From positions 62,001 through 126,000 of the forward strand of contig NXFV01001213.1 of the NCBI GenBank assembly GCA_002803225.1: a DNA stretch of 64,000 nucleotides, given 5' to 3'. Source of the DNA: Gamarada debralockiae. Taxonomy: Eukaryota; Ascomycota; Leotiomycetes; Helotiales; Hyphodiscaceae. Below the pieces are notes generated by a model. The model was given only the letters and a program-made list of their open reading frames with translations, did no database searches and had not been told where the DNA came from. Both the position numbers and the translations under genes were made by a program. Positions 11,514 to 24,134 of this stretch are shown piece after piece (the first letter of the stretch is position 1; each line of letters opens with the position of its first letter).

Positions 11514-13128
11514 GTTTTCTTCGTTATGGCCCAGATTGGTGGAGGTACGATTTGGTGTTGTCTGGTTGTTGCTGTTATTTTGGACACGAGCGTTGTGTGA
11601 ATGGTGACAAGGGAATTCACTTCGTGAAGGGCTGCTCCCTCAACGCCCTGTGTAAGTGAGGTGTTTGCTCCGTCACCACTTTGGAAGTAAGGGAAATTCC
11701 GGGTAAACTTGCTTCATGAGATATAAGTCGCCGAGACCATGTCGGCGATGGGAAGCCATATGAGGGGTGTTAGCTTCAATTTCAAGTACGCAGATTCCAA
11801 GTCTTCTGGTAAGGTACCAGTGCTGGGCTTCAAAGCCGAAAGGGGGGAGCGTCTTTGCTAGCATTCTTAATTTTGTATTGGGATTGGAAAGAATGCAGAT
11901 TGGAAATTATACTGATTTTTGAGAGGGACAGAGCATCCGAATGTAGGAGGAATCGCATATGATATATGCAGGTGTTCTTTGCTTGCTTTCAGGGCAGACA
12001 AACTCCAGAGTACCTCCGACGGCAAAGAACTGTAAGGAGCAATCAAACTGCTAGAGATTAATCAACCCTGCTGAGCAAGAGTACTGTGAAATCATCAAAC
12101 TACCAGTGGAAAATCTGTCCTGAAACTCAAAGGAAGCTTGGTTAAATCGTACTTGTGTCAAAACCATGGATGGGATATAAGGCAAAGCTGAATAGGATAA
12201 GCTGCATTTGCGGACAATACTCGATGGACTGTCCTCACTCGAATCTCATCCATATATAAGATCGCAATCACTCAATCACAGTAAAAACTCCACACGCAAA
12301 GAGACGCGGGTATGAAGTCCAAGGAACTCTCGTATTTGTTGCTGAAAATGACTGCATCCCACTGCACAGGGCTTTTCCATCCCCAACAGCAGTAAAGCCA
12401 GGTCTCTATACAACCGCATCTACCACAAACAACAGAGACATCCGTCATCATCCATCGTCCCACCGTCAACACCCTCCTGCATTCGTGTTTGATTTGATTG
12501 ATACACAGCGCCGAGCCAGCCTCCATCTTGCAGCCAGCAAGCCAAAGCCCCCATCTGTCGCATACTGGAAGACCTGCCCACCAACCACATCTTCGAGAGG
12601 AGTTGGCCGTGACACTCAAAGAGGATCCCCTGATGCAATTTGTTCCGCAACAATGGAGAGAATTGGCGAAAATTATATGCAAGGCCATCAATCGGAAGAC
12701 AAAACGCCGTCCCCTAATGCAATATTACCAGAAATAAAAAAACAAGAACGTGTGCGTCGTGCCGCATTGCGTATGTACTCGTCTTCCCAAAAATGAAGAT
12801 CTCCAGAGAAGTATGCGTACGTCCAAAGCCCCAAAAGTCTATCCAGTATTCATCATTATTCCTCCGCGAGGGTCATTTTCGTGGATGTTGGTCATGCGAT
12901 TTCTTTCTGTCGCCACCCGAAGCCATTAAAGAGAGGTTGAAAAAAGGTCGACAACGTGTATATGCAAGCTGAAGTCGATGAGGCCGTCACAAACGAAGAA
13001 AGGATTTATCGTAATGGACAATATTAGGTGTGATCTGGAGGCTTGATGTCCGCAAGGATCTCCAATGAAAATGATGTCGCACTTCAGACATGATCAATAC
13101 CGAAGGATCCCGCAAACTCCCTTTTGTA
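11514..13128. other. intergenic, no supportable gene
   Basis: This stretch includes a 139-aa minus-strand Cys/Trp-rich frame (12272-12691) that resembles no known protein. The last few hundred bases are probably 3' UTR of the minus-strand gene ending at 13129. Confidence 0.35.
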
Positions 13129-15751
13129 TTACCGTACACCAATCGGTGGTCGAGGTCCGAGACTGCTTTGGCTACTATGAGCAGATGGCTCAGAATCGAT
13201 GTTGGCGCTGTCACCACTCCCCGCGCTAGCGCTCGCACTACCCGTCAGACTTCGAACGTTCATGGGGCCTTTAGGCGGGTGGAGGGCGCTCACCCCAGCA
13301 TATTGCTCAACTTGTTGCGGTGCAATTGAATTGCCTTGACCAGGAGGATGGTGGGGGACGGGTTGTCTCATCCCACCTGGTGGTGAAGGTCGGCCGTTCA
13401 TGGGAGGGCCCATGTAACCGTTCGTTGGTGATGGTCTCCCATTTCCTCTCCCCATCTGTGGACTGTATGGATTGCCTGGTGACTGACTAGCTCGTCGCGG
13501 GTATGGTGGACCAGGTTGACCATTTGGTGGTCCATTGTATTGTAACTCGTCTAACCGTGTAGTCGTCAGTGAATTTGTCCTCGATTCCATGCCCATCTGT
13601 TGCCGGTCCACATTGCCATAACGATTGGATGAATAGCCCATCAAAGGATTATCCATGATAGAGTCATGTGGCCCTGGAACTTGACTCATCATTCTTGCAC
13701 TAGAGCGGTTCCTGTGATTTCCAGGGCGCATGAAACCACCACCTCTGCGGGAGTGGGGCGCATCGCCAAATTCTGGGTTCTTGCGTAGCTGGCTTGCGCT
13801 TGGTGTTTTCCGGTTCCGCCGGGATGTCACGCTCATCATGTCGAAATTGTCGGGATCGATCATTGGAGCTGGTGGGGCATCTGCAGGATCAAAATAGTCC
13901 TCTCCATCATCTTCGTCAAATCCTCCATTCCGCACAGATGGAGCTCTGCGAGGGCCAGGACCGCCACGACTTTTCATGCGCATTTCTTGTTCTCTCAGAT
14001 CAAGTTCTCTTTGCTTCAGCATCAGTTCGCGCTCTCGGAGAGTAAGATCCGAACCATCTCCGTAATTAGACTCGCCGAATTCCGGAATATCGTCGTACAA
14101 AACCAAATGACTAAACTCCTCGAGATCGTTGGCTTCAAAAGACCCCCTCCTAGACTGGTTTCGTGGTGGATGGCCATTCCCGGTCATCGGTCGTCCATAG
14201 CCGTTTGGCGGGCCACCATTCATTGGAGGAGGACCTCTTCGCATGCCCGGTGGAGGGCCGTTCATTGACGGTGCTCTTCCTCTCCCTCTGGGCGGTCCAT
14301 TGCCATTAAGAGCACCATTCATCATTTGTCTTGGAGGTGGCATAGATGATAATCTCACTGGAGGTGCAACACCTGCCACAGGAGATGCTACATCTTTTCT
14401 TTGCTGATTGACGATATTGAGGTTGTGGAGGATGGCGTAGAGCGTCTCGATGCGTGGGACTCTTAAGCCAACGCCTTGAGCAAGCTTGATTGGTGATCCT
14501 AGATATGTCTCGACCTCCATTGGTCTTTTAGCAGTATAATCTTGGTACATGATGCTGTTTGTCTCTGTAGGACGTAGCATTTCGTCCATTGTTTTTTGTT
14601 TGAAATCTGCGGGAAAGTCGCAATCCTGTGCTCGGGCAAGGGCGAGTAATTCATCGAAAATCTCCGACACCATGGCTCTCACTCCAACCTTCTCGAGTAG
14701 TGCCGTATGGGATGCAGTCTCGAAAATAACACTCAAAGGGTGGAATGCAATTGGGCTGGGTATACATAGTTAGCAAGCTTCTAATGGCACGGCGAGAACT
14801 CAGACGGTGCTTACCCTATCATCCTCTCATACTGCTGTTGCCGGATGTTGCTCGAGACGTGACAATCGACTTGTCCACTGCTCAGCGTCATAGCCAGAGC
14901 ATCAGCCATATCTCCTTGCAACGTATTGGGCATGGCCGGATTCTTGTTCGCCGGACCAACCCATATTTCTGTTGACCCTTTGTGTTCGAATTCGCTTGCC
15001 CCTAATTGTACGATCTCAGCGCCGGAAACGAGGGATAGCACAACGTTGCTGGGAAACCTCGATTCTAGGTGCGACTCGACTCCCAAAGTGTGTGTAGTAT
15101 TGACAAGAATGCAAGTGTGTTGTGGTGTCACGACTGATTCGATGACTGCGGCAAGATCGTAGACGTCCGGGAGGGCTTTCACGCAGAGTAGTACGTAATC
15201 GAATGCGCCCTCCTTATAATTCGCGGCATCTTCAGGCGCTCGGACAACTATTCAGAGATATCAGTAGGTGTTATCAAGGTGGGATGGGTATTGAGAATCG
15301 TACCATGTCGAGGTTTGAACCGTTCGTTGCCGAAGGATGTCGATCTATGATAGTTGTTAGTGGGATGCCACAAGTGAATTGAGACTGCGCAGAGCTTCCA
15401 ACTTACTTGAACGAGATACCATATTGATGAACAGCGTCAAACCCCGACTTCCACACCAAAGTCACGTCGCAGGCATTTGTGGCTTGGAGTCGCCATGAGA
15501 GGAAAGCTGAGACCGCGTTGCCGCCAACTGCACACACTTTCATTAGAAGACTGTCATCCATCATATCGACATTGGCAACTGATGCATAGAAGAACAAAAG
15601 AAAATGTAACGAATGTAGAGGATGCGGCGTCGAAGCTTGTCTCGGTCGTAAAGATCAAAGTTGGAGGACTTGATGTTGACTATTTGGGAACAGGGCAGTA
15701 AAGAATAGACCAACCTGAAAGAATCCTCAACCTGGGAGGAGACGGAGCCAT
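13129..15751 (-). CDS. ketopantoate reductase (PanE/ApbA)-family protein with long disordered C-terminal tail
   Basis: Five exons on the minus strand: 15751-15715, 15527-15407, 15344-15304, 15247-14815 and 14755-13129. The sum is 2259 nt, 752 aa. Introns are 187, 62, 56 and 59 nt with canonical ends. The Rossmann N-terminus reads RILSVGGNAVSAFLSWRLQA, with GGN where PanE proteins usually have GxGxxG, followed by DYVLLCVKALPD and VNTTHTLGVESHLE. The ApbA_C helical domain follows (SNIRQQQYERMIG to IETLYAILHNLNIVNQQRKD). The last about 390 residues are Pro/Gly/Asn/Arg-rich and lack folded-domain character. S. pombe mug72 is a related ketopantoate-reductase-like protein by my recollection. The degenerate nucleotide loop and the tail make a biosynthetic role in pantothenate uncertain; a non-catalytic or regulatory role is possible. 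Confidence 0.82.
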
Positions 15752-18700
15752 GTCGACCAAAATGGGATTAATTGTCCGTGGCCAAGTTTGAGATGTGCAG
15801 CAATGTGAGCTGGCTCTACCGCGGGGGCGCCTTCAGGTACGCCGAGTTCTCCAGATCGTCGCCAAAAAAGTGTCGTGAGTGGACGTTGCTTTTGCAGAAT
15901 TGCCTCCTGTCTCGGCACCAAACGAGGGCTGTGCGACCGGACAGTGAAGTGTCTAGGCCTTAGTTGCTATAACGAGCGTGACGCCGCGAGAGTCTGTGCC
16001 GATCTCAAGCTGCTGTTGTTGTTGCGGTGTGATTTGCAAAAGAGTGTGTTTGATGGCTGGATGGCTGAGATTTGGGGCGTGTGAGAAGATGGCGTTCGAT
16101 TTACGGATGGTGGCCCTATGGTGGAGGTTTAGAGTGTCAAGCACTTTCGCGTACGAAGGCTGCAGACTGGTCGAATGGCAGCGGACGTGCAGGATTGGTG
16201 CAGGGCTGCTTTAGGTGCAGCGGGTGTGGATGTTAGGAATCCCGCGAGGAAGGTCGGGGAGAAGGGGTTGATGTTGATGGGAACGTTCGAATAATTGGGT
16301 GGGAAAGGTATCTAGTCGTCAACGTGGTCCGTATGCAGATGCCAGAAGGGTCTTGTTCGAGGTCTGACGGTCCTCTGCTGCATTGGTGTTGTTCGAATGA
16401 ATGGACTGATTAGCAGCGGGTGCCTCCTTTGGTGATGGTGGTTCAAATCTTGCCTTGGCCTTGATTACCCGTAGAGAATTTTGGCTTCGGCGGCGAGGCG
16501 TTGTCCACGCCAAGCTCGATATGGAAGCAACGAACTAGCGAACGTTCCTAAATTCCAAGAATTTCGTAAAACTAAGTTGCAGTGCAGCGGAATTTTACTC
16601 GATGATTTTTATTGATTTTGCCTCCCAAATGCCCAAAGAACATCCAGATGGCAGATATCGATAGGGTTTGTAGCTGCGGCCAGCAGAGCAACAGAATAAC
16701 GAATGAAGAGCCGCGTGTCAAACATTGAATGCAGTCTCGTCTGGTAATTTAGGTCTAATTAAGAAACGGGCGGGGCCATTATTTCAAAGATGGGGATTGT
16801 TGACATTTCATCATAGATTGTCTCTATCAAATTGCTACAAGAGGGGAAGCTTCGAGGCTTCCTTCTCACGGTCTCGGTCTGTCAGCCAATTCGTCAATTC
16901 CTTTTAATGCTGATATCAGGGGTAAGATGAGCAAAACAGCGCATGCCAGAGGGGTACAGCAGTTCTGCTGACATGGTGGTACGGCCTCCCCAGAGTTCAT
17001 ATGGTAACACCGTTCACAAAGTATTCTCAAATCCCGAACCCTGGCTGTATCGTGGCCCAAAATTTTTGGATTGATCAGCAGCGTGATATATTTAAGGGTA
17101 GATCGTAAATGGCGTTCTCTGTGCGCCCTGCAGCGAAAATAAGTGGAGCGGATAGGAATTCATGAGTCGATGCAGGGAATAAAATAATAGGCTGTGCGAG
17201 ATTCACAAGATTACGATGACAGGGGAAGCTCCAATCCATTTCCCACGGACCATGTCCGGGATTTTCGATCTGTGCCCCTTTTGATAGGCTTGAAATTTTT
17301 ATATCGACGGAGGTCGCGACTTTCCAACGCCGAACGCGTAAACCGCGTCAAAGGGATCTACAAGCTCAAGATCTACAGTAACAAAATGGCTTTTCTCTCT
17401 ACTAACGCTATTGGTAAGTTTCAAAAGCCGTGGCATCCACCGCAAAAAAGTTACTGAAATTATTCATGAAAGCTGCTCGAAGAATTCTCAGGGGAAAAAA
17501 ATGACGTTGCACAAGATATGCCTAGGGCCTCGTCCCCAAAGTTCAACTTTTACCGACCCGTTCTGCGCCTCATTTGCCCTGCTGCTTGAACCCTGACCAG
17601 CACTGCCTTGAAATCGATGACGCTGTTTGTCTTAGATTCCGATACCTGCACGTGCCAGAGTGGGCCAGCAAAGCGGTGACAACTGTAAGTGAGACAGGGC
17701 GGAATCCTGAATGGCTTGAAGATGGCTTTAAGAATTTAAGGCTTGTATTTGAGGTACTGTATCATATCGTTCGACTTTCAACTACCTGTCCGAGTTTAAA
17801 AATAAAAAGTTTGGGGGGAATAGTTGGGACCGTTTGGGCTTATCGCTCTTACTCGTACCCTACGGATATTACCAGAAAATCAGGGGTAGAAAAGTAACAA
17901 GCAAGGGCAAGGATCCGAATGCGAGCTGCGAGGAAGATACCGGTTTTCCTCAGATAAGGATGTCTTGATAGACAAATAAAACCGAAAGCCTCCTTTTCAA
18001 TACGACCACCGGGAGCACCGGATGCAGTTTTTATTGCGTGTTTGAATTGACTTTCAGAGAGATACCTACCTTTCCGGTACCCAGCAACTCTCACCGCAGG
18101 ATGTCTTGTCTGCTGTTGACCACGCCGCTGCATGATGAAGAAAAGTAGGTATGACATTAGCTCTTTCTATCAAACTTTTCTGCATGTTCATCGCATGTTT
18201 CACAAGCCACAAGGACGTAACACTCTCACTTTACTGATGCAACACACGACAGCGCAGGCGTGTACCGAGCCCGCCTCAGGGCAAAGGGTTGCGCAGTCCC
18301 ACTGATGTCGCCGCACAGATATTTACCCCATCAAAGTCGAAGAGACGAGTGCTTTCTGGAAAGGACTCCATAAGACTTGACGCGTTCTTCATGGCTCGTG
18401 CAAAACCTGTTGCACAAAAAGTGGATAAAAGTGCCAAAATTATGCACCTTTTCTCGGGGGTCCAGTGACGGACCAAGCCGAACGGCTCATTTCGGGAAAG
18501 ACCAGTTCGACAAGGTTCTATAACCTAGTCTATTTTCAGCTTCTCCAGGATAATTTCATCCAAAGAAACTTTCAACAGAAACTCTTTTGTATCAAGCCGA
18601 GCTCCGACAATGCTGACAACGTTCAAGTGCAATGTCTCAACCACAGCAAAGGTACAACACGTACAATCTAGAAAGGTGCGTAGGTACATCAAACCCAGGA

Positions 18701-21229
18701 TAAATGCAGTGATACAGCTCCCCCATAGCACCAAACGGGAGAGCAGCTTCGTCCCTCCAGAGTACCTGACCACCGGATCCCTCGAGAGAAGTGACTTTTA
18801 CTGTACAACACAGCCGAAGAGTGACATCTGCAAAGCATTAAGGATGCTTCGTCAAAATTAGACTTTAGTCTTTCACTAATCACCGAAGCTGCCGTGCCGC
18901 TTCGCTGTCGCCCAAAGGGGCTAGAAAGCGTCAAATGGTCAAAATGCGGATTACCAAATTCCCATACGTCCCAAAAGGAAAGCCATGTTCTGCAGTGCCG
19001 AAAGCGTCTGACGAGGCTTTATTAGCGTTTGGCCACAGGTCAACCGCAGCCCCTGGACTAGACGAAAAGCCAATGACGAAACCTCCATTGGATCGACCAG
19101 AAATGTCCAATTTTCATATTACTTGACCACTCATATTCGACTTTGTCGGTTTTTATATTTAGAATAGTATTTCGACGTCGAGAGACGACTTCATTATCTG
19201 TTTCACAAAACTCATCGTTCCGAGCCCTGTCGCGTGGCGAACTTCCTTCCCCTCATTTCCCCCTTTCCAAATTGATGATTCTGGAAGAGAGATCGTCCCT
19301 CACAGCCACGAGGCTGAACTTTACTATCCTACTGGAACGAATGACAATCACCTTTGAACGGCTCGATGGCAAAAGATCGTCTCTTTTGTCCAATTCTTGA
19401 ACTGCATACCTTCGCAGACGATATCAAAGTCGTACTCAAAGGAACTTCCCATACCCGCTGCACACGCCGATGTAACTCCGACTCCCAACTTCGACCACCT
19501 GGGTTCACAAGCCACATGGCTCTCTCATCTCCTGTTTCACAGACTTTTTACCTCCAGACCTCTCATTCAACTGGCTGCCACCTCAACCGCATTCTCAGAT
19601 CCGGAGATGGTCTTCCTGCCCCCGCCTTTCAACCATCCAAAGAAATCTCCGAGCTTCGAAGATTTCAAAGTACATAACCAGCGCCAAGGAGCGGGAGAAA
19701 TGAAGGCGATTTCCAAATTCAGTTACCCTGCTCAGATCAATTGCCAAAATATAACATTGCCATCTACATAGACAATCTAACCATCATGGTTTCTCCCGTG
19801 TATTTGAGATTGGCAAGAGCTTACCGCACCTTCAAATGTCCCATCTCTGTTCGCCTCCCTTAATCCCATGAATTCCATTCATACCAAAAAAGAGGCAATC
19901 AGTCCTGCTGTCCTTCTATTAGAAGACTCAGATCTGCGGACAGCTCTGTACCGAAGTCACATCCATCAAAGAAAAAGCTCCGACATGATCTTGCCAGTTG
20001 CCACGCACTCATGCAAGCATCTAATTTCATCCCATTGTGCCTCAATATCCCACATCTTATCTTCCGAATGAGTTTCAAGTCCTCGCCTCCTTTTACTCAT
20101 GCTTTACCAAGAATAGCATCCCAATTCCCATCTCGTACTTGTGTTTCTCATGCCAAACAACTTCCTCATACAAACAATCCCATCTCACCAATGTCACTCT
20201 GGACCCTTCATGCACCTCCTCTCCCTTCCCCGGGCCTCCCTTGTCTCCATACCGCCCCGCAAGACTCCACAAAGACGTCCCAATCCCGTCCACCCCCCGC
20301 CATGGAACTTGATAGGTTGCCAATGCGTTGCGCTTATATCCTTATTTTGCCTTACTGAAATCTTAACAGCCGCTTTCTAAACCCCCATTACAGTTCTCCC
20401 TCGGAGACCTTATTGCTAAGTGGGCAGGAGCATCTCCTCCGCAGCCTCTGTCTTCCAGACGTCCTCCCTCCTTTCCTCTGATAGGAGACAAATTCTGTCT
20501 TCAATTGAGCTAGTATCTTCATACAGACAGGCTCTACTTCGTCCCGTTCTCCTGTGACGTGTCCCAAGCTTTCTCCTGAATTCGAGCCGCACCTTCATGT
20601 TCACCCATTCAACTCCCAACTCTCGCCTCACCCTATCCTTGGGGAAGCAGTCCATCATGATCTAGCCGCCCACCGACTCCATCTCCTCTCCTTTGACACT
20701 CACCCACCACCAGGTGCCAGCAGCTCACTCGCATACCGACATCGTCAACCAGCCAACAAGCGCTGCAATCCCCACACGTCCGAGACCTGCAAGCTCAGCG
20801 ATGTTAACGGCATGCTACTTTCTTCGGAAGGAACGTAAGTTGGCTTATGGAGTCCTACCGTGAACAGAGGATTAGTCAATCTCAAGTTCACGTCGACATG
20901 GCAGGTGTTTATCACGCATGCATCAAGAATAAAATCACAGTCTGTTCGATTACTGCAATAAGATCAAGAGGAAAACTTTTCTATTGCTCGTACCTCACTA
21001 GCCTAGCCTGATCTCGCGATATCTTTCATCCACCCCGCATCAATAGCCAACATCACTTTTTATTCGATTTTCTTCCATATCAAAGAGAAAAGGAAAGTAC
21101 GCCTCCATCCATAATATCGCAGAGACTGAATAACTCAAACAGGTAGAGGCACAGCCAACCGCTGAAGGCAGGCAAGAGAAAAGCCGGAAATATGTGAGAT
21201 GTGAAGGCCCTTCATGTCGAGTTTGTGAT
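15752..21229. other. 5.5-kb stretch without a recognisable gene
   Basis: Many short frames occur on both strands; the longest are 124 aa (19397-19771, +) and 115 aa (20011-20358, +). None has a domain, convincing codon pattern or splice structure. The plus strand from about 19.8 to 20.8 kb is strongly C/T-rich, as often seen in fungal promoters and leaders. Non-coding transcripts or fast-evolving short genes cannot be excluded. Confidence 0.4.
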
Positions 21230-23193
21230 CTAGGACGCCATGTAGGTGCTTGCATCGATGCCTCCTTCTGGGAATTCTCTGTGTATTTGGTTAGTGACGA
21301 TATCCTGGATCAATCTGCGGGGGAATAGACTTACGGAAGCGCAACTTCGAATCTCTTCTCAATCGCCTTCAATACCTCCTGGTCCTGCTCGCTGCTCACG
21401 AATGAGATTGACAGGCCCTTGGTTCCGAAACGACCGGCACGACCGACACGATGGAGATAAGAATCAGCATCGCCGGGAAGATCGTAGTTGATAGCCAAGT
21501 TGATACGCTCAATATCGATGCCACGGCCGAAGACGTCGGTGGCAACGCAAATACGTTTGTTGAACTCCTTGAATTCCTTGTAGCGCTTGATACTATTTGA
21601 TCGTTAGATTCAAAACTGGTCATAGAAGAGTGATGAGACTTACCGTTCCTCCTGACCAACACCAGAGTGGACTGCGATTGAAGGGAAGTTACACTCGCGC
21701 AAGAGCTTGTCAAGTTCGGTGGCTCTGAGTGTGCTCTTGACGAAGATGATGACTTGGTTGAACTGAAGGTCGTCGAGCAACTCGTTGAGCTTGCGATTCT
21801 TCTCCTTCTCATCGAGCTTAATGTAGTATTGTTGAAGACCGTGAAGAGTAAGCTTGGTCTCGTCATCGACGTAGATCTCGAGAGGGTTTTGCATGAACTT
21901 CTTGCAGATTGGTCGGACCTCCTGGGAAAGTGTGGCGCTGAACATCATGACTTGCTTCTGGGTGGGGGTGGTGCGGAAGATCTCCTGGACGTCGCGGCGC
22001 ATGTCTAAACTCACATCAGTATTGCGTGGTTTGAGAAGGGGGTTTTGAAGTGCATCATACCAACTTGGTCAAGCATCTTGTCGCATTCGTCGAGGACGAA
22101 GACCTTGCAGCTGTTAAGGCGAAGGTGCTTGTCTCGCACAAGAGCGTTCAATCTACCGGGTGTGGCAACAATGATGTGAGGGTGGGTGTCCTTGTTCTTT
22201 AAAATTTCGGCATCCTTCTGGATGGGAGTTCCACCGTAGAAAACTGCTGTTTTCACATCGGGCATGTACTTGCTAAAACGTGCGTACTCGTTCTTGATCT
22301 GGTAAGCAAGCTCACGTGTGTGACACATAATTAGGACCGAGGTCTCGCCAGCGACTGGCTCGACTTGTTGAAGAGTGGTGAGGACGAAGACGGCGGTTTT
22401 ACCAAGACCAGATTTGGCCTGGCAGAGGACGTCGGTACCAAGGATGGCTTGAGGGATGCATACTTGCTGGACTGTAGAGTAAATCGAGCCGAAGTTAGAT
22501 AAAGTTTCTCGGAGTAATAATGAGGTGCAAGGGTTCGCAACGTCCGTCCATCTTCGCAGTATGAATTCCACAAAACAAAACCGCCCCCAAGGAAAAGTAA
22601 CATCGATCAGAGGTGCGACATTTGCCTTTAAAGGCGCACAACGTCGACCGAAGCGCGTACGAACATGACATGTAGTCGCCGTATCCAAGCCGATCCTGGA
22701 AGTCTCTTGGCATCACCATATGTGTGCATCTCCCGCATCTTGCCGCACCATATCGCATTCTCAAGATTCTCGCTTTCGCTTAAATCTTCCATCACACCAC
22801 CTGCTTAGGTTTGCGTCGTGCCGACAGAGACATTCCAGGATCGTTCGTGACTTGTTGATGTACCGGCCAGAGTATATTTATTTTTTTCTTGCTTGCAAGA
22901 TGGACGGACGCGCTGCAAGAGGGACACGAGCTTAGGGATGAAAGTTATGACTGACCCTCCGAAGGATGTTCGAAACCGCAATCCGTAATGGCACGCAGAA
23001 GCTCCGGCTTCAACAGGAAATCGCGGAAACCCGTCGAGTGAATACCAACGTAACTACCCTTCTTGTCCGCGTTGCCTCCCGAAACTGTCAAGTCGCCTTT
23101 CTTTGTACCTCCATTTTCCGCACCAGCTGCGGGCGCCTCTGTTGTTGCGAGCTCCTCATCGGAGTAGTCAATGAGATCTTCTTCGGTAGACAT
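21230..23193 (-). CDS. SUB2: ATP-dependent RNA helicase SUB2 (UAP56 orthologue)
   Basis: Five exons on the minus strand: 23193-22956, 22471-22061, 22004-21644, 21592-21335 and 21278-21230. The sum is 1317 nt, 438 aa, matching the family length. Visible DEAD-box signatures are AKSGLGKT (motif I), TRELAYQI (Ia), TPGRLNAL (Ib), DECDKML (motif II in the DECD form specific to SUB2/UAP56), FSATL (III), [16 protein letters not shown] (V) and [10 protein letters not shown] (VI). The N-terminus is acidic ([12 protein letters not shown]). SUB2 acts in spliceosome assembly and, with TREX/THO, in mRNA export from the nucleus. The first intron is 484 nt, far longer than the other three (51-56 nt). The start faces the Rpr2 gene across about 400 bp. 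Confidence 0.96.
22472..22955 (-). other. long first intron of SUB2
   Basis: It has a GTCAGT donor at 22955 and a TCTACAG acceptor at 22472, joining E (codons ...PSE) to VQQVC in frame. Its 484 nt contrast with all other introns in this gene. It contains a T-rich stretch (about 22878-22892) and a chance minus-strand open frame that runs into exon 2. Confidence 0.85.
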
Positions 23194-23603
23194 TATAGCG
23201 GTCGAAGATGAGGTTTGGAGAAGGATGTATGTGAGAGCTGAAGAACAGGTGTCGAATCAGCCTTGTCGAAAGACGTAGGCTGAAGAGTTAGGGAGTCGTC
23301 GACTGGACAGATAGTATCAAAGAGAGAAGTAGAGTGATCGAGATAATGGTGTTCTCAATATTCGAAGGGAGGTTGAAAAAGAGGTTGAGGTTGTAGAGGG
23401 AGGTGGAGGAGCTGAGGTGGAGTTCGCGACCAAGGGGGATTTTGGTGTCGCGGCTCTGACTCTGACTAAGCTAGTTCAGCGCTAGTGCAAATGCGGATTG
23501 AAGCTTGGTTCAGTGAATATCTATATTTTTGCACCGCAAAAGTTCTTTACCACAAAAATATGTGCTATCCATCATGGCCCTGATCACGACCAGTCAAAGT
23601 AAG

Positions 23604-24134
23604 ATGGGGAAGGTGAAGGTGTCCAAAGAGTCCACGAAAAACCCAAACAAAGCCATGCACAGCAGAGTTTCCTACCTCTACCAAGCAGCAACATACCTAG
23701 CAACGCAGTATTCCAAGGCTCCCGAGGTCCCAGTGGAATCTTCGACAAATAGAGTCGCAGATGCGCAAACCCACGATGCCACGAGTATGGCGAAAGCGGA
23801 AATGCCAGCTTCCTCAGAGTCCGAAGCACTTCTTCAGCCTGCATCACGTTGCTTAATCTCCGACCTTCGTGCTGTGTCCCTCAAAGTGCAGATGCGTATG
23901 TCACCTGCTATGAAGAATGCAATCTGCAAGAACTGCGATACGCTACTAATCGATGGATCTACCTGCACAAGCCAAGTGGAGAACAAAAGTAAAGGGGGAA
24001 AGAAACCATGGGCAGACATACTGGTTCGGAGATGCAATTCTTGTGGGACTGCGAGAAGGTTCCCGGTGTCGGCAGCGAGGCAGAAAAGAAGGTCACGGCG
24101 CTCTACTCAAGATCCAGAGAATATAGGAGGATGA
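23604..24134 (+). CDS. RPR2: RNase P subunit, Rpr2/Rpp21 family
   Basis: This is a single-exon frame of 176 aa from MGKVKVSK; the same frame is open upstream to ATGs at 23574 and 23529, so the start is a choice by family habit. It contains SYLYQAATYLA, then SDLRAVSLKVQMRMSPAMKN, and the zinc-ribbon C-x2-C (ICKNCDTLL) and C-x2-C (RRCNSCGTARRF) pairs, separated by the conserved NKSKGGKKPWADILV block. This is the Rpr2 layout: a helical N-terminus and a four-Cys zinc site that contacts Rpp29 and RNA in RNase P. Role: 5' maturation of pre-tRNA in the nucleus. It is divergent from SUB2, with about 410 bp between start codons. Confidence 0.88.
   Translation: MGKVKVSKESTKNPNKAMHSRVSYLYQAATYLATQYSKAPEVPVESSTNRVADAQTHDATSMAKAEMPASSESEALLQPASRCLISDLRAVSLKVQMRMSPAMKNAICKNCDTLLIDGSTCTSQVENKSKGGKKPWADILVRRCNSCGTARRFPVSAARQKRRSRRSTQDPENIGG

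Noticed and set aside
12272..12796. Overlapping Cys/Trp-rich and Pro-rich frames on both strands
   Set aside because: Composition is that of random translation; no splice pattern or family match.
19354..20838. Several Pro/Ser/His-rich plus-strand frames of 78-124 aa
   Set aside because: They follow from the C/T-rich plus strand and lack start context, introns or domain features.
22011..22688. 225-aa minus-strand frame as a complete gene
   Set aside because: It is SUB2 exon 2 read through the adjoining long intron; only the exon part is real coding sequence.
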